Positions 23,318-33,748 of a DNA stretch of 64,000 nucleotides are shown piece after piece; within the stretch, counting starts at the first letter, position 1; every line of letters starts with the position of its first letter. The notes under the pieces are model-generated. The model saw only the letters and a list, made by a program, of their open reading frames with translations. It did no database searches and was not told the DNA's origin. The DNA comes from Cryptomeria japonica (taxonomy: Eukaryota; Streptophyta; Pinopsida; Cupressales; Cupressaceae). The stretch spans positions 470,692,008-470,756,007 of the forward strand of contig NC_081405.1 in the NCBI RefSeq assembly GCF_030272615.1. Reading direction: 5' to 3'. A program made the position numbers and the translations under genes.

Positions 23318-24533
23318 TGTTAGGATAACCGATGGACAACTGAGAGGGGGGGTGAATCAGTTGTCAACAAATTATGTGAATTAAAGCAATTAAAACCTTT
23401 TACCAGAATATAAGAAAATAGATACCGAAATAACTGATAAAGCATTAAAGCATAATTGAAAACCAGAGAATCAATACCATGCAACCATAATACATAACAC
23501 CATGATTTGTACATAGAAAACCCGGTAAAGGGAAAAACCACAATGGGAAACCCTACCCACAGTCAGATGATACTTCTGCAAAAAGTATATGATTACAATA
23601 GGGACCTGCACATGTAGGAAGGCACACTGCCTAGAGCGTACTGCTCATCACAATGGAGTCTCACTAACTACAAAAGAGGCCAACCACCTCAAAATATTTG
23701 GACAGCAATCCGGAAAGAAGAACTGCCTATGATAGCATCAAACATGTCAGATTACAGTTCTGATTAAGCTCAATACCGGAGGTCTAAAATCTCTTACATA
23801 AACCCAACTCGATCACCTATGATCGACCAAATCCTCTACACAAATTATTATTACATTATTCACTCCTTGCCTATGCTTTGCAATGAGATCTTACAAATAT
23901 TTATACAAGTCCTGGACCTAAACAATTAGGTCGGCCACCCAAATGATAATTCAATAGATCCATTACATAATCCTGAAATAAAATCATAAAACATGTCGGC
24001 CTAAGGCCAATTAACAAACATCATCCAATCAATAAAACATCTTGAAAGAACATCAGAAGGATCCACCAACACATTTCATGAAACCTATCCATAACCTAAA
24101 TAGCACCAAACCCAAATTAGATCCACACACGCAAAAGCAATGACACCAATCAGTCGAGGCACGAGCACAATCACCATCAACATTCTGGATCCCTTCTAGA
24201 AGCTGCACCAACATCACTTATGCATTACATCAAAGATGTTCAATAAAGCTCTGCTTGTGAAACTCTTATCGGACCTACAAAGTGGGATTACTAGAACATA
24301 AGATAGCATCCGATCATCAAGTCAATACCAACTGAATGAAAAATACTTCAAAGGCATATGAACCATTCATACAAACTTATTCCATCATTCAGATCATACC
24401 AATGACAATCAACTGATAATCTTCCCAATCCAATCCTTCTACCAGAAGCCGGTAAACAACTATAACAACTAGTGTTGACATCAATGATAAAACATCAATG
24501 TAGCACATAATCAATTCCTTCATATTGCCAACA
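23318..24533 (-). repeat. C2 5' LTR
   Basis: A 1216-bp LTR running tgttaggataacc to gccaaca on the plus strand. On the minus strand TATAAATA at 23898-23905 is the likely TATA box driving transcription into gag. Confidence 0.85.
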
Positions 24534-24853
24534 ACTATATGTAGAGCCATATAACATACCATTATGATGGACTATAAAAGAATATTTCTTTCTTTTTATT
24601 TGATCATAGAGTCGCATCTTTTATACCTTATTGATATATTGATACCTTGATTCATGAGCATGCTAGTAGAATGGTGTTTTCATACATTGTATATGGAAGA
24701 TTATAGTCATTGGTAATTACATGTAATTATATTACATTTAGATGTGTAAGCAAATTGTGAATTTTCTATGCATGAATAGTTGTTATTTATTCACTTTTAA
24801 ATGGTTGAATAATATTGAATAGATGTACTTATATATGACCTCTAAGTCTAATT
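24534..24853 (+). repeat. 0.4-kb repeat, copy 2, right piece
   Basis: This continues the repeat interrupted at 12353. Its words aatatttctttcttt, ataccttgattcatga and tatatgacctctaagtct match copy 1 at 11880-12133. It has about 60 extra bases not present in copy 1. Confidence 0.65.
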
Positions 24854-26360
24854 TCTTTATGATTTTATCGACCATTTAAATGTTTATTTTATTTTATTTA
24901 AGTGCGATTTAAATGGATATTAAATGTTGTGAATTTTAGATTTAAATACATTTTGATTGAATTTTTTTTTATTTTAATGTAAATATTATTTATAAAAAAT
25001 TGTTAAGAAGTTTTATTGTGACGTATGTGGGTGTATATGTTGGATTGAATCATGTTCCGAAATGATTATGGAATGGATTATTATGATGAATCCATAATTC
25101 TTGTAGGTATGGTTTTTCTTAAATAGTGTAATATTAATCATGTTGCTTTAGTCATATATTCTAGATGTATTTGATGTGTGCATCAAGTGTGTAAGTATTT
25201 TAATGGGATAGTTAATGAGAGATCAATCAAAAAATCTAATTACCCTTCTCACTCTGTCTCATGAAAGATTGGAAACTTGATCATATTTTGGGGTTAAACT
25301 ATTGAAAATATTCAATTACAAATAAGTAAAATGAATTTTTTTGTTACGAAAATGGAAGATAAGGACACCAAAGAGTCTTTAGTCCAAATATAGGAATCTT
25401 AGTCAAGGATGAAAATATGACCAAGGATGACAGAAGGACGAGTAGATGTCTACACGATGTGTTATAGTCTCATACAAACTGCAAATAAAGAGATGTATAG
25501 AGAATGTAAAAACCCAAATTAAGTCTCTAGCTAACCTTTGTGCAGTTGAATATCTCCAAGAAACCTACACCTGTAAATAAGAGGAAATATGTTTGGGGAT
25601 GCTTGGGGACTTGCCTTAGTTTAAGTCCTTTTTTTGGTGTTTCCATCTCTACAGTATCCAGATAGATGGATAGATCAAAATATAAGTAGACACAATGACA
25701 ACTAATTTATAGATAAGGGATATGATAAATACTAAGATGCTCAAAGAGACAAGAAGGATATTACCAAAGAGGCTTGAGTAATCCAAGAGAGTTGCAAAGA
25801 TTGTTGTGAGAGCTTCAGACTATTGTAGCCAACTATACAGACATGTGCAAGATAGAAAAGAGAGAGAGTTGTGAGAGCCAAGAGAATCCAAGAAATTTTT
25901 AGGCAATAACAAAGAGAGTGTCCAAGATAACCTTCAAGTGATTTTGCATGGAGTGAAAAGATAGATTCAAAAAGAGAGAATAAGAAGGAAGGGAGGTCCA
26001 TTGAGCCGTTACAAATCATCTTGAGCCATTTCCACTAGATCAGATAGTGAGAAGTGGCAAAATGCTTAGAAAAGACCTTTGGACAACAAAATGTCACAAG
26101 ATGCTAGTGTAGTGCATGAAGATCCATGCTACAACTTATGCCTAGACAATTTATACTGAAAAATGATGGGAGACTAAAGAAACACATGGTTAATACAAAC
26201 TAATGCAAAAAGGTAGCTAGTGAAAAGTGACCCTAAGAATCTTGAGAGGGAAAAGGCTAATTCAAGGAATAAAATGAGCCTACACAAATACTAGTGGAAT
26301 GGACACAAAAATCTAGGTGAAATTGTAGAGGGTATAAAAAATTTGTCTTCAAAAACCTAT
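24854..26360. other. Intergenic DNA, no gene seen
   Basis: About 1.5 kb without a recognisable gene or repeat. The 92-codon minus-strand frame at 25741-26019 has no motif I know and is not supported. The last five bases (cctat, 26356-26360) are the left target duplication of element A. Confidence 0.5.
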
Positions 26361-28206
26361 TGTAGTCACATAAATCTGTCCACTTAATTAAATGAATACT
26401 TAGTATTTATTTGATTATTTAACCATCAATTAATAATTAATTAAATTAATATTTAATTAATTCATCTTAACCCTATTCTCTTATTAATTAAATAAATTAT
26501 TCAATTTATTTGATTTAATTCACTTAACCAAATTCAGACCATTAATTAAATAAATAAATCATATTTATTTAATTAAATCTTCTCTCACATTTAAATAAAT
26601 TAATATTTATTTAAAACCCCCAAAATCCCACCTCTCACATTTAAATAAATAAATCATTTATTTAAAATCACCTTTATCCTCCACCCACTTGCATTTTCCT
26701 ACAAATACAAGTTGCACAATTATTTTAAATAAATAATTTATTTAAATCACCTTTATCCTCCACCCACTTGTATTTTCCTACAAAAGCAAGTTGCACAACT
26801 ATTTTAAATAAATTATTTATTTAAAATCCTATTTATCCTCACCCACTTGAAACCTTTAATGGTTTCCCTTAAAGTATTCAAACTTGATGGCTTTAAAGTC
26901 TTCAAACTTGATGGCTTCCTTCTATAATCTTTTTAAGACTTTAATGGTTTTCCTTAAAGTCTTCAAGCCTTTAATGGTTTTCCTTAAAGTCTTCAAGCCT
27001 TTAATGGTTTCCCTCAAAGTCTTCAAGCATTTTAATGCTTTATCTTCATTTTTCTCATTTAAATAAATTAATATTTATTTGAATATTTATCCAAATGCAA
27101 ATTACACCATTTAATTGAAATAAATGATTTTATTTTAATTGAAAATACCAAAATTTCTCCCACTTGCATTTTCCTACAAAATCCACTTGTATGCCTAAAC
27201 CCCTTCTAGATTCTTCTAAACCCTTCCTAATTAGCCTAATCCATCCCCTAAATATTGTCACATTCCTAAGCAAATTGGAGTCACTTCTCAAAGACTCCAA
27301 AGTCTTTGAAAAGCAATTAATGCTTTGTGTGTTCAACAAATTAACCCTCAAAGTCTTTGATAACCATTGAAGGCTTTCAACCTTCAACCACTTAATCCCC
27401 AAAGTCTCCAATAACCATTAATGGTTACCTCAAACCCTCCCACATGGTTAAAACATTTTTTTTGACTCAACCTCTACCCAACCCAAAGGTCTCATCAAGC
27501 CTTTAATGCTTTGACCATGATTATCTCTTAATCATTTGCACAAAGGTTTATCCTTGGATTAACTCTTAATCCAATGGGTAATCTTAATTTAGACTTGACC
27601 CTTACCTTCTAGATAACCATGAGGTCTTCTCAGGCCTTTAATGCCTCCAACCTCTTCTCTCAACCCAATCCTATGTTGACACTTGTCACCATTTTATTGG
27701 TGCCAATTGTGCACATGGATCCCCAACTTTCAAACTTGGCCCTTGATTAAACCATTCAATCTTAACCCTTCATTTCCCCATTTCTTCTATAAATAGAACC
27801 CTTCTCCTCAAGCAAAAAGAAGCATTTTAGAGTATTGTTGTTATACTGGCATTAGCATAGAGCTTTTTCATAGCATCACTATCTACTCTTGCATAGTATT
27901 TGCTTATCATATTCAACCATCTTGAATCTCCATATGGCATCCATGGCTAGTGCTAAAAGCTGAGAGCTACACTCATTTGGGACTTGGAGAGGAGAGAAAC
28001 AAGGGAGAAGCATCAAAAGGCATCATGGAAGCATCTTAGGGAGGCTCTTCTCCTTTTTTTTATTTTGTTAAACTTCTTTCATGCTTTTTGAAATCTCTCT
28101 TGATATGTTTGGAATGGTTTTTAGTTCTTTGTTTTGTTTTTATGGTTGAAACTAACTTATTAACATTGAACTTTGTTGTTGCCTTGTCCCCATTTCCATG
28201 ACATCA
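26361..28206 (+). repeat. Element A 5' LTR
   Basis: Starts tgtagtcacataaatc and ends catgacatca. It contains about 80-bp tandem units (26668-26850, word cctttatcctccaccca) and roughly 30-bp units (about 26935-27030, word ctttaatggttttcctt). It differs from the 3' LTR only at 26481, 26932, 27459 and 28057. Confidence 0.95.
27788..27795 (+). promoter_or_regulatory. Element A LTR TATA box
   Basis: TATAAATA followed by gaacccttctcctc is a good plant TATA box. It sits about 410 bases before the LTR end, so transcription would start near 27820. The same word is at 42068-42075 in the 3' LTR. Confidence 0.7.
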
Positions 28207-28208
28207 TT

Positions 28209-28226
28209 TGGTGAACCCGACGTGAA
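28209..28226 (+). other. Element A primer-binding site
   Basis: TGGTGAACCCGACGTGAA lies two bases after the 5' LTR. The TGG start fits pairing to a tRNA CCA end. I cannot assign the tRNA species with confidence. Element B has the identical 18 bases. Confidence 0.75.
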
Positions 28227-30895
28227 TCAAAGAGCAATCATTTTGAAGACTACTAACTTTTGAATGTTTTAATTGACACACAGGTCATTCTCTTGCATTT
28301 TTCTTCTCAATTTAGCACCTTCGCAAATTGATACTTTAACGCTATTGTCTATAATGTTGCTCTTTCATGTTAAATAGCACTTCTGTTTTCACACAGAGTA
28401 GAGCTATTGTAACAAAGAGTTGTAAGAAAATTCCTTGTAACCGAAAACCAAAAATTTTAGGCTTGTAGAAGCCCACCAAAACATGCAGATTTTTCTAACT
28501 AATTATCTTTTGTGCAGGTTTTAACTAACCCCTACAATAGCATTATTTTTAGCAATTTTAGCTTAGGAAATAAATTTGTTCATATTGCTAACTTTGTCTT
28601 TCAAGTTAGGATAAAATAAATTCATTTTCCTTTTGGGTTAAAATCAACTACACTTTCATTTGGAGTTTTAAAAAGAACCATATCTTTCGTTTGGAGCTCT
28701 AAAAAAGAATCACACTTGTTCAAAGTTAAAAAGAATCACAAAAACAAACACGCAAATTTTTTTGTTGCAAAGTTAGGAACAAATTCTTTTGGTGCTTAAA
28801 ATCAACAAGGCAAATTTTATTTCTTGCATCAAGATAAAACTTACAATCCACACTTACATTTTTGGTGCAAATAAAATTCACAATCAACTTGTCTCATTTT
28901 TAAAGCAATTTTACTTCATGCAAATGTGTTTTTCATTAAGTTGACCAGGATTTTCAAATTCTAGTTTACTCCAACAATTGCCTTTGAAAATTAAAAAGAA
29001 CACCATGATTGTTGGAGCAACATCTCCAAATAGATAGAAAATCATTGCGATGACAAATTAAAAGGAACAAGTGAATTTTGTGTTTGGCACACTTGTGCAA
29101 AAGAGTTGGTCGAGTGGTCCTACCTCTAACACACACTATCCTCTCCCTTGGCTCTCGTGGTCCTAGGTGCAAGAGAAAAGTGTTAGTAACGCTCAAATTT
29201 TATCTTTTTAAGAGAGGCCTGCCAAGGGATCGATACTCTTGGGAACGACCTCGAGTGGTAAATCCTTCGAGCCGCTATAGAAATCAGGTGAGAGCGAAAG
29301 CTGTAGCCTTGGGTATAGCTGTTCCTACAGTGTAACTGGCCGAAAGGACAAATGGGCCCCACCACCAGTTACAAGGCTCTTAAGTGAGTCACTGCAGAAT
29401 GAACTTATGTCCAAAAATATCGAACATGACTAAACACCTTTAAGTAGTAGCCCACCCGTTCTATTGATTGAGGATATTTGAGATATAATTTAGTGCAAGA
29501 GCATAGATGGTTTTGCTCCCAAGATACTCACCATACATATTTCCTTGAGTAGAAACATAGCTTTTTGAAAAGTCACTTGTGGCTTGATAAAAGTGGTGAC
29601 TCCCCCATCATAGGGATCATCTATTTGTTATGCTCGTGCAAGACTTAGTATATCACATCCTTACCTGCCACGGCGGGATTCATAAGGTATGTAGTACCAA
29701 AGTCGAAGAAATATCAAGATGTGGGCTAAATTTATCACAACTGGCCATTTGACCTTAGGGATAAAAAGTGTTTGAAGTGTGTTCGTTTTACAGACCTAGT
29801 GCAAATTGAGCCGACTTCAGGCTTTGGAAATACACTTTAAAATAAATCTAAAGGAAGGGTCATATACAAGTCCAAAGATTGGGTTGATCTAGACCCATAC
29901 TCATTTGTGCCTTTGGGGGCAACATTCTTGTGTTTGTGTGCTTACTTTGTTTTCTTGTCAAAGAAAAATCAGCAAATCACTTTCAAAAACAAAGTACTCA
30001 TCCAACATTTCTCAAAAACAACCAAACACATCAAAAACAAAGTACAAACAACAAAGAGTCAAATTTTATGACCATTCTTCACATCTTGCGAAAGAAGAAG
30101 TGTCATCAGAATATCAACTTAAGAAGGAGACCATTAAGCTCAAAGGATTTGATCAAAAGGAGGAAATTCTTCTATCTCAATAGACAAATCTTTGTCTCAC
30201 ATAGAGTCTTTCTACATCGCATGCGTCTCTATCTTCAAGGTAAAACAAACGAATTTGATTCCGAATCATTGAACCGCAGAGCTTTTATGCAAAATAGAGC
30301 TCTGAGTTATCACAAAAATCAAGGAGGAAAGATTAATCCCAACTTCTTCCCAAACATCTGTATCACCTACAACACAGCTCGAGAAGTGCCACCAACACCT
30401 GAAAGGGAAGAAGTAGAGTTTGTTCCATTTGTAACACAAAGTTTTTATTGAAGTTGAAAACAAAACATCCATCATCTCATTCATACATCATTTTTCCATC
30501 ATCAATTCATCCCAAAACTCTCAAAACATTAAGAGGTTCTTGTCCCAAGTTCTCTTTTAGATATTGCTTGAAATCAAACACATCACATCACTTTTAGATT
30601 GTTTCTACATCTAGGATAAGCTCATCCTAAGAGACACATCTACGCAGGTTAAAACTAGTTCATGAGTGAATCCTCTCATTGCTAGGTAGTCAAAATCTGT
30701 AACACATCTCAGATTTCTCTACACCTTATCACATCCAAACTCCTCAAAACAAACAAGCAATTCAAAGAAGGAATTTCGGTTACATCTACCTTAAAGTGCT
30801 AGAGATCCCCATACAATACAAATCACCAATCATCAATCTTTCATCAGTAACTCATCATCATCTTCAATCAACTTCAACACAAACTTACAAACAAA
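28227..30895 (+). other. Element A long 5' leader
   Basis: A 2.7-kb leader precedes gag. The segment 29090-29370 is less AT-rich, with ordered words (cctgccaagggatcgatac, ctgtagccttgggtatagct, gtaactggccgaaaggac), and may be a structured packaging or splice-control region. An open frame of 173 codons at 29930-30451 is described separately. No other coding is seen. Confidence 0.6.
29930..30451 (+). CDS. Possible leader ORF upstream of gag
   Basis: The frame codes for 173 residues and ends 445 bases before the gag start, in the same frame as gag. The last 90 residues (VFLHRMRLYLQGKTNEFDSE, LSYHKNQGGKINPNF, PPTPEREEVEFVPF) look more protein-like than the basic, low-complexity start. Tat elements sometimes carry an extra ORF before gag. 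I recognise no domain, so this is only a candidate. Confidence 0.3.
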   Translation: MFVCLLCFLVKEKSANHFQKQSTHPTFLKNNQTHQKQSTNNKESNFMTILHILRKKKCHQNINLRRRPLSSKDLIKRRKFFYLNRQIFVSHRVFLHRMRLYLQGKTNEFDSESLNRRAFMQNRALSYHKNQGGKINPNFFPNICITYNTAREVPPTPEREEVEFVPFVTQSFY

Positions 30896-32473
30896 ATGGC
30901 TCAAACCCGATCGCGATCAAGGCAACGAGAAATAGAAATTGAGGAAGAAGAAGACAACCTCAATGAATTTCAAGAAACACTTGGAGGAACTGTAACTGAT
31001 GAAAACCCAAGTACTCCCACTCCTTCAACAATCGAAAGGGCTCAACATAACCCTCACTTCAACAGATTATTTGATGAAATATTAAGGAGCAATGCGGATG
31101 CTCACTTCTTAAAACTCGCTCAAGAAGGAGCCAAACTCCCCTCGGACTTTGATCTTGCCCAATTAAGACAAGCATCAGAAAGACAAAGTCGCCATGAGGA
31201 GGAAAGGGGTAGAAATCACATCAGATATAACATTCCTCAAGGTAACCCACCACCTCCTCCTCCAAATGAAATAGAGATGTTGCGGCAACAAGTCGAGAAT
31301 CTCGCCCAACAACTTCATAGTGGTGTTAAGACCAATCAATTCTCACTTAACGACATCTGTCCCTATCCTTTTGATAGGAATCTTTATATGCCACCCTTTC
31401 CACACGGGTTCGAAACACCCAAATTTGAAAAATATAGAGGAAAGGGGGATCCCCGTGATCATGTCCGAGAATTTCATTCCGCTTGTCTTGAAGTGGCTTA
31501 TGAGGACACATACCTAATGCGCCTTTTTCCCCAAAGCTTGGGAGGAACCACCACATCATGGTTTTCCCGACTACCAGGTGGCATTAGAACATTTGAGGAA
31601 CTCATCCAGAAGTTCCTATCTCATTACTCTCATAACATTGAACGCGACATCACCATGGCTGATCTATGCAACACCAAACAAAAACCAGGTGAATTATTCT
31701 CAGTATTCCTGCAACGATGGCGCCAAATGTCTAGTAGACGTTCTCTTCAGTTACCTGAACAAGAACTAGTGGAAATTTTCATTTCCAACTTAAACGAAGA
31801 AATGGAATTTCACCTGGATGTCAAAGACACAGACTCCTTTAACGATATGATTACCAAGGGTATAAAATGTGAAAGGGCACTCATCAAGAAAGGACTCATC
31901 AAAATCTTTAATGAACCAAAAGATGGTCCTCGCCCGCACTTCAATAGTGATAAACCAAACTTCTGGAACAAGAATAAAAATATCGTCAACGATGGGGTTG
32001 TGGATGCTCGAACTATCCAAAATGCACAACCTGTGGTTCGGTTTACAGGACAAAATCCTCCACCTCAGAATAACACAAATGTTCCTCCTAATCAAGGTCG
32101 CATCACATCTCATGATGAACCAAGACCTCGTCCACAAAAACAAAAACACACATACACTCCCTTAGGGGAACCCATTGAAACAGTGTTGCGACAACTCCTT
32201 TCTCAGAATTTGGTCACTCTACCTAAACTATCCAACTATGAGCCTCAGGTCAAACCAGCATGGTGGAGAGATACTGAACACTGTGAGTTCCATCAAGGAC
32301 GAGGACACAAGATGAGTAATTGTCACCAATTGAAGGATCTCATTCAGGATCTTATTGATCGAGGAGAAATTGAAATTGAAGGACATGACCCAAAAACGAC
32401 CAATAATGATCATCTCATGTTCAAGGATCCACTTCCATCACAAGATCAAAGGGGTCCTTCCACTTCCCGGTGA
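30896..32473 (+). CDS. gag: Element A gag
   Basis: The frame of 525 codons begins at the first ATG after the leader (aaaATGgct) with an Arg/Glu-rich head (QTRSRSRQREIEIEEEE). Residues about 165-330 hold the gypsy gag core (HGFETPKFEKYRGKGDPRDH, LGGTTTSWFSRLP, FLQRWRQMSSRRS). A metal-binding knuckle of the Tat/Athila type, C463-x2-H-x4-H-x4-C476 (CEFHQGRGHKMSNC), follows near the C-terminus. The protein would form the particle and bind RNA. It ends in TGA (32471-32473), and the same frame continues open into protease. The TGA may be a premature stop or a readthrough codon. Confidence 0.85.
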   Translation: MAQTRSRSRQREIEIEEEEDNLNEFQETLGGTVTDENPSTPTPSTIERAQHNPHFNRLFDEILRSNADAHFLKLAQEGAKLPSDFDLAQLRQASERQSRHEEERGRNHIRYNIPQGNPPPPPPNEIEMLRQQVENLAQQLHSGVKTNQFSLNDICPYPFDRNLYMPPFPHGFETPKFEKYRGKGDPRDHVREFHSACLEVAYEDTYLMRLFPQSLGGTTTSWFSRLPGGIRTFEELIQKFLSHYSHNIERDITMADLCNTKQKPGELFSVFLQRWRQMSSRRSLQLPEQELVEIFISNLNEEMEFHLDVKDTDSFNDMITKGIKCERALIKKGLIKIFNEPKDGPRPHFNSDKPNFWNKNKNIVNDGVVDARTIQNAQPVVRFTGQNPPPQNNTNVPPNQGRITSHDEPRPRPQKQKHTYTPLGEPIETVLRQLLSQNLVTLPKLSNYEPQVKPAWWRDTEHCEFHQGRGHKMSNCHQLKDLIQDLIDRGEIEIEGHDPKTTNNDHLMFKDPLPSQDQRGPSTSR

Positions 32474-33748
32474 GGCACTGATACCACTGATTATACGCAG
32501 GCTGCGTATAACTACACTATAAATCACCTGTATGATGCCAGTGAACAAATTGCAACTATAACCTTCAAAAATCCCACCTCAAATTGCAATGTTGTTACAC
32601 GTCGTGGCAAGGTCACCATCAAGGCAGCTCCACAGGGCACCACCTCTGTCCCAAAGCAATATAATCTTGTGGAACAATTAGATAAAACGCCTGCGCTCAT
32701 ATCCATTTTAGAACTATTGCGCCTATCACCATCTCATAAAACAATCTTGGATCAAGCACTCCAAGAGGCGTCAGTCCCTGCAAACCTGAACACAGACCAA
32801 TTTCAAGCCATGGTTGGAAATCTAAAGTCATCACCTTGTCTCACTTTTTCTGAAAGTGACAACTCTTCCTTCCAACAACCTCATAACGCTTCACTACACA
32901 TTGAAGGCTTTATCAACCAACACAGGATCAAGCGAGTCTTGATAGATAATGGAGCAGGCCTAAACATTTGTACACTACAGTTGGTCACAGCATTGGGATA
33001 TGCAATAGAATCAGTGGATCCTCGCAAGAAGATCACCATCAAGGCCTATGATGATGCAGAGCATTCATCCAAAGGAGCGGTGGTGCTACCAATCCGAGTG
33101 GGCCCTGTGGTAAAACACATAATTTGTCAGGTTCTGGACCTTCCTCTGCCATATAATCTATTATTAGGAAGACCTTGGATACATGCCATGCAAGCCGTTC
33201 CATCTACCTACCATCAATGTATCAAGTTCCCACATAATGGTGCAGAGATCACAATCCTGGGTGATGCAAATCCCTTTCCATTTTGCCATAATATCAGCCA
33301 TCAACCAAAAATTACTGTTCCTAATAATAGGGAAGCCATTTCCTCTACATCATATGTAAGTCCCACCTCTCTTGCCAGTTTGAACACCCCTATACCCAAG
33401 CAAGAAAAGCTTAAAATGAAAGTCGCAGAGGAAGGTCCCGGGGAATATAACTTAAGTCAACTCTTTTGTGTGGGACAAATGCCCACTTCTCCTAAAACAC
33501 ATGGTAAACCACAACAGTTACTCCAGCAACGACTAATCATGCCAGCATGTGCTTGGACGCCTTTCATCCTTGGAAGGAGTCAAGAGGAAGAAACACAAGA
33601 TGAGGACCTAGCGGACTGGATCTATAAAGATCCCATCACCACTAACATACCACGAGTTACACTTCCTACAGAACAGTATGGCAAAGGCCTCCTCATTATG
33701 CAAAGAATGGGATATGATGGTCAGAGTGCTTTGGGATACTGCAAATAA
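32474..33748 (+). pseudogene. Element A protease and G-patch segment
   Basis: The frame continues from gag after one TGA; the first ATG is at 32669. The aspartic protease has its active-site motif VLIDNGAGLNIC with D93 (counted from that ATG) and the flap and C-terminal part LPYNLLLGRPWIHAM. It would cut the polyprotein. From residue 338 a G-patch-like segment begins (GKGLLIMQRMGYDGQSALGY) and is cut by TAA at 33746-33748. The aligned codon in element B is CAA, so a C-to-T change is likely. After the stop the segment resumes in frame and ends GNTGLGF. Confidence 0.85.

Larger units (their letters stand above)
12354..24533 (-). mobile_element. Ty1/copia element C2, carrying nested C1
   Basis: A minus-strand copia element bounded by LTRs at 12354-13479 and 23318-24533, with TG...CA ends. 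The flanks gctat (12349-12353) and actat (24534-24538) look like a target duplication with one change. The initiator-Met primer-binding site lies next to the right (5') LTR and the polypurine tract next to the left (3') LTR. Domain order on the minus strand is gag, protease, integrase, reverse transcriptase, RNase H, which defines copia. Element C1 (17176-22363) interrupts the gag region. Many stops and frameshifts make C2 inactive. Confidence 0.85.

Noticed and set aside
25741-26019. 92-codon minus-strand frame with hydrophobic composition
   Set aside because: No domain, no start context and no supporting neighbour; likely chance.
29090-29180. tRNA gene suggested by the word gttggtcgagtggt
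   Set aside because: No matching B box, acceptor stem or anticodon arm could be found at proper spacing.
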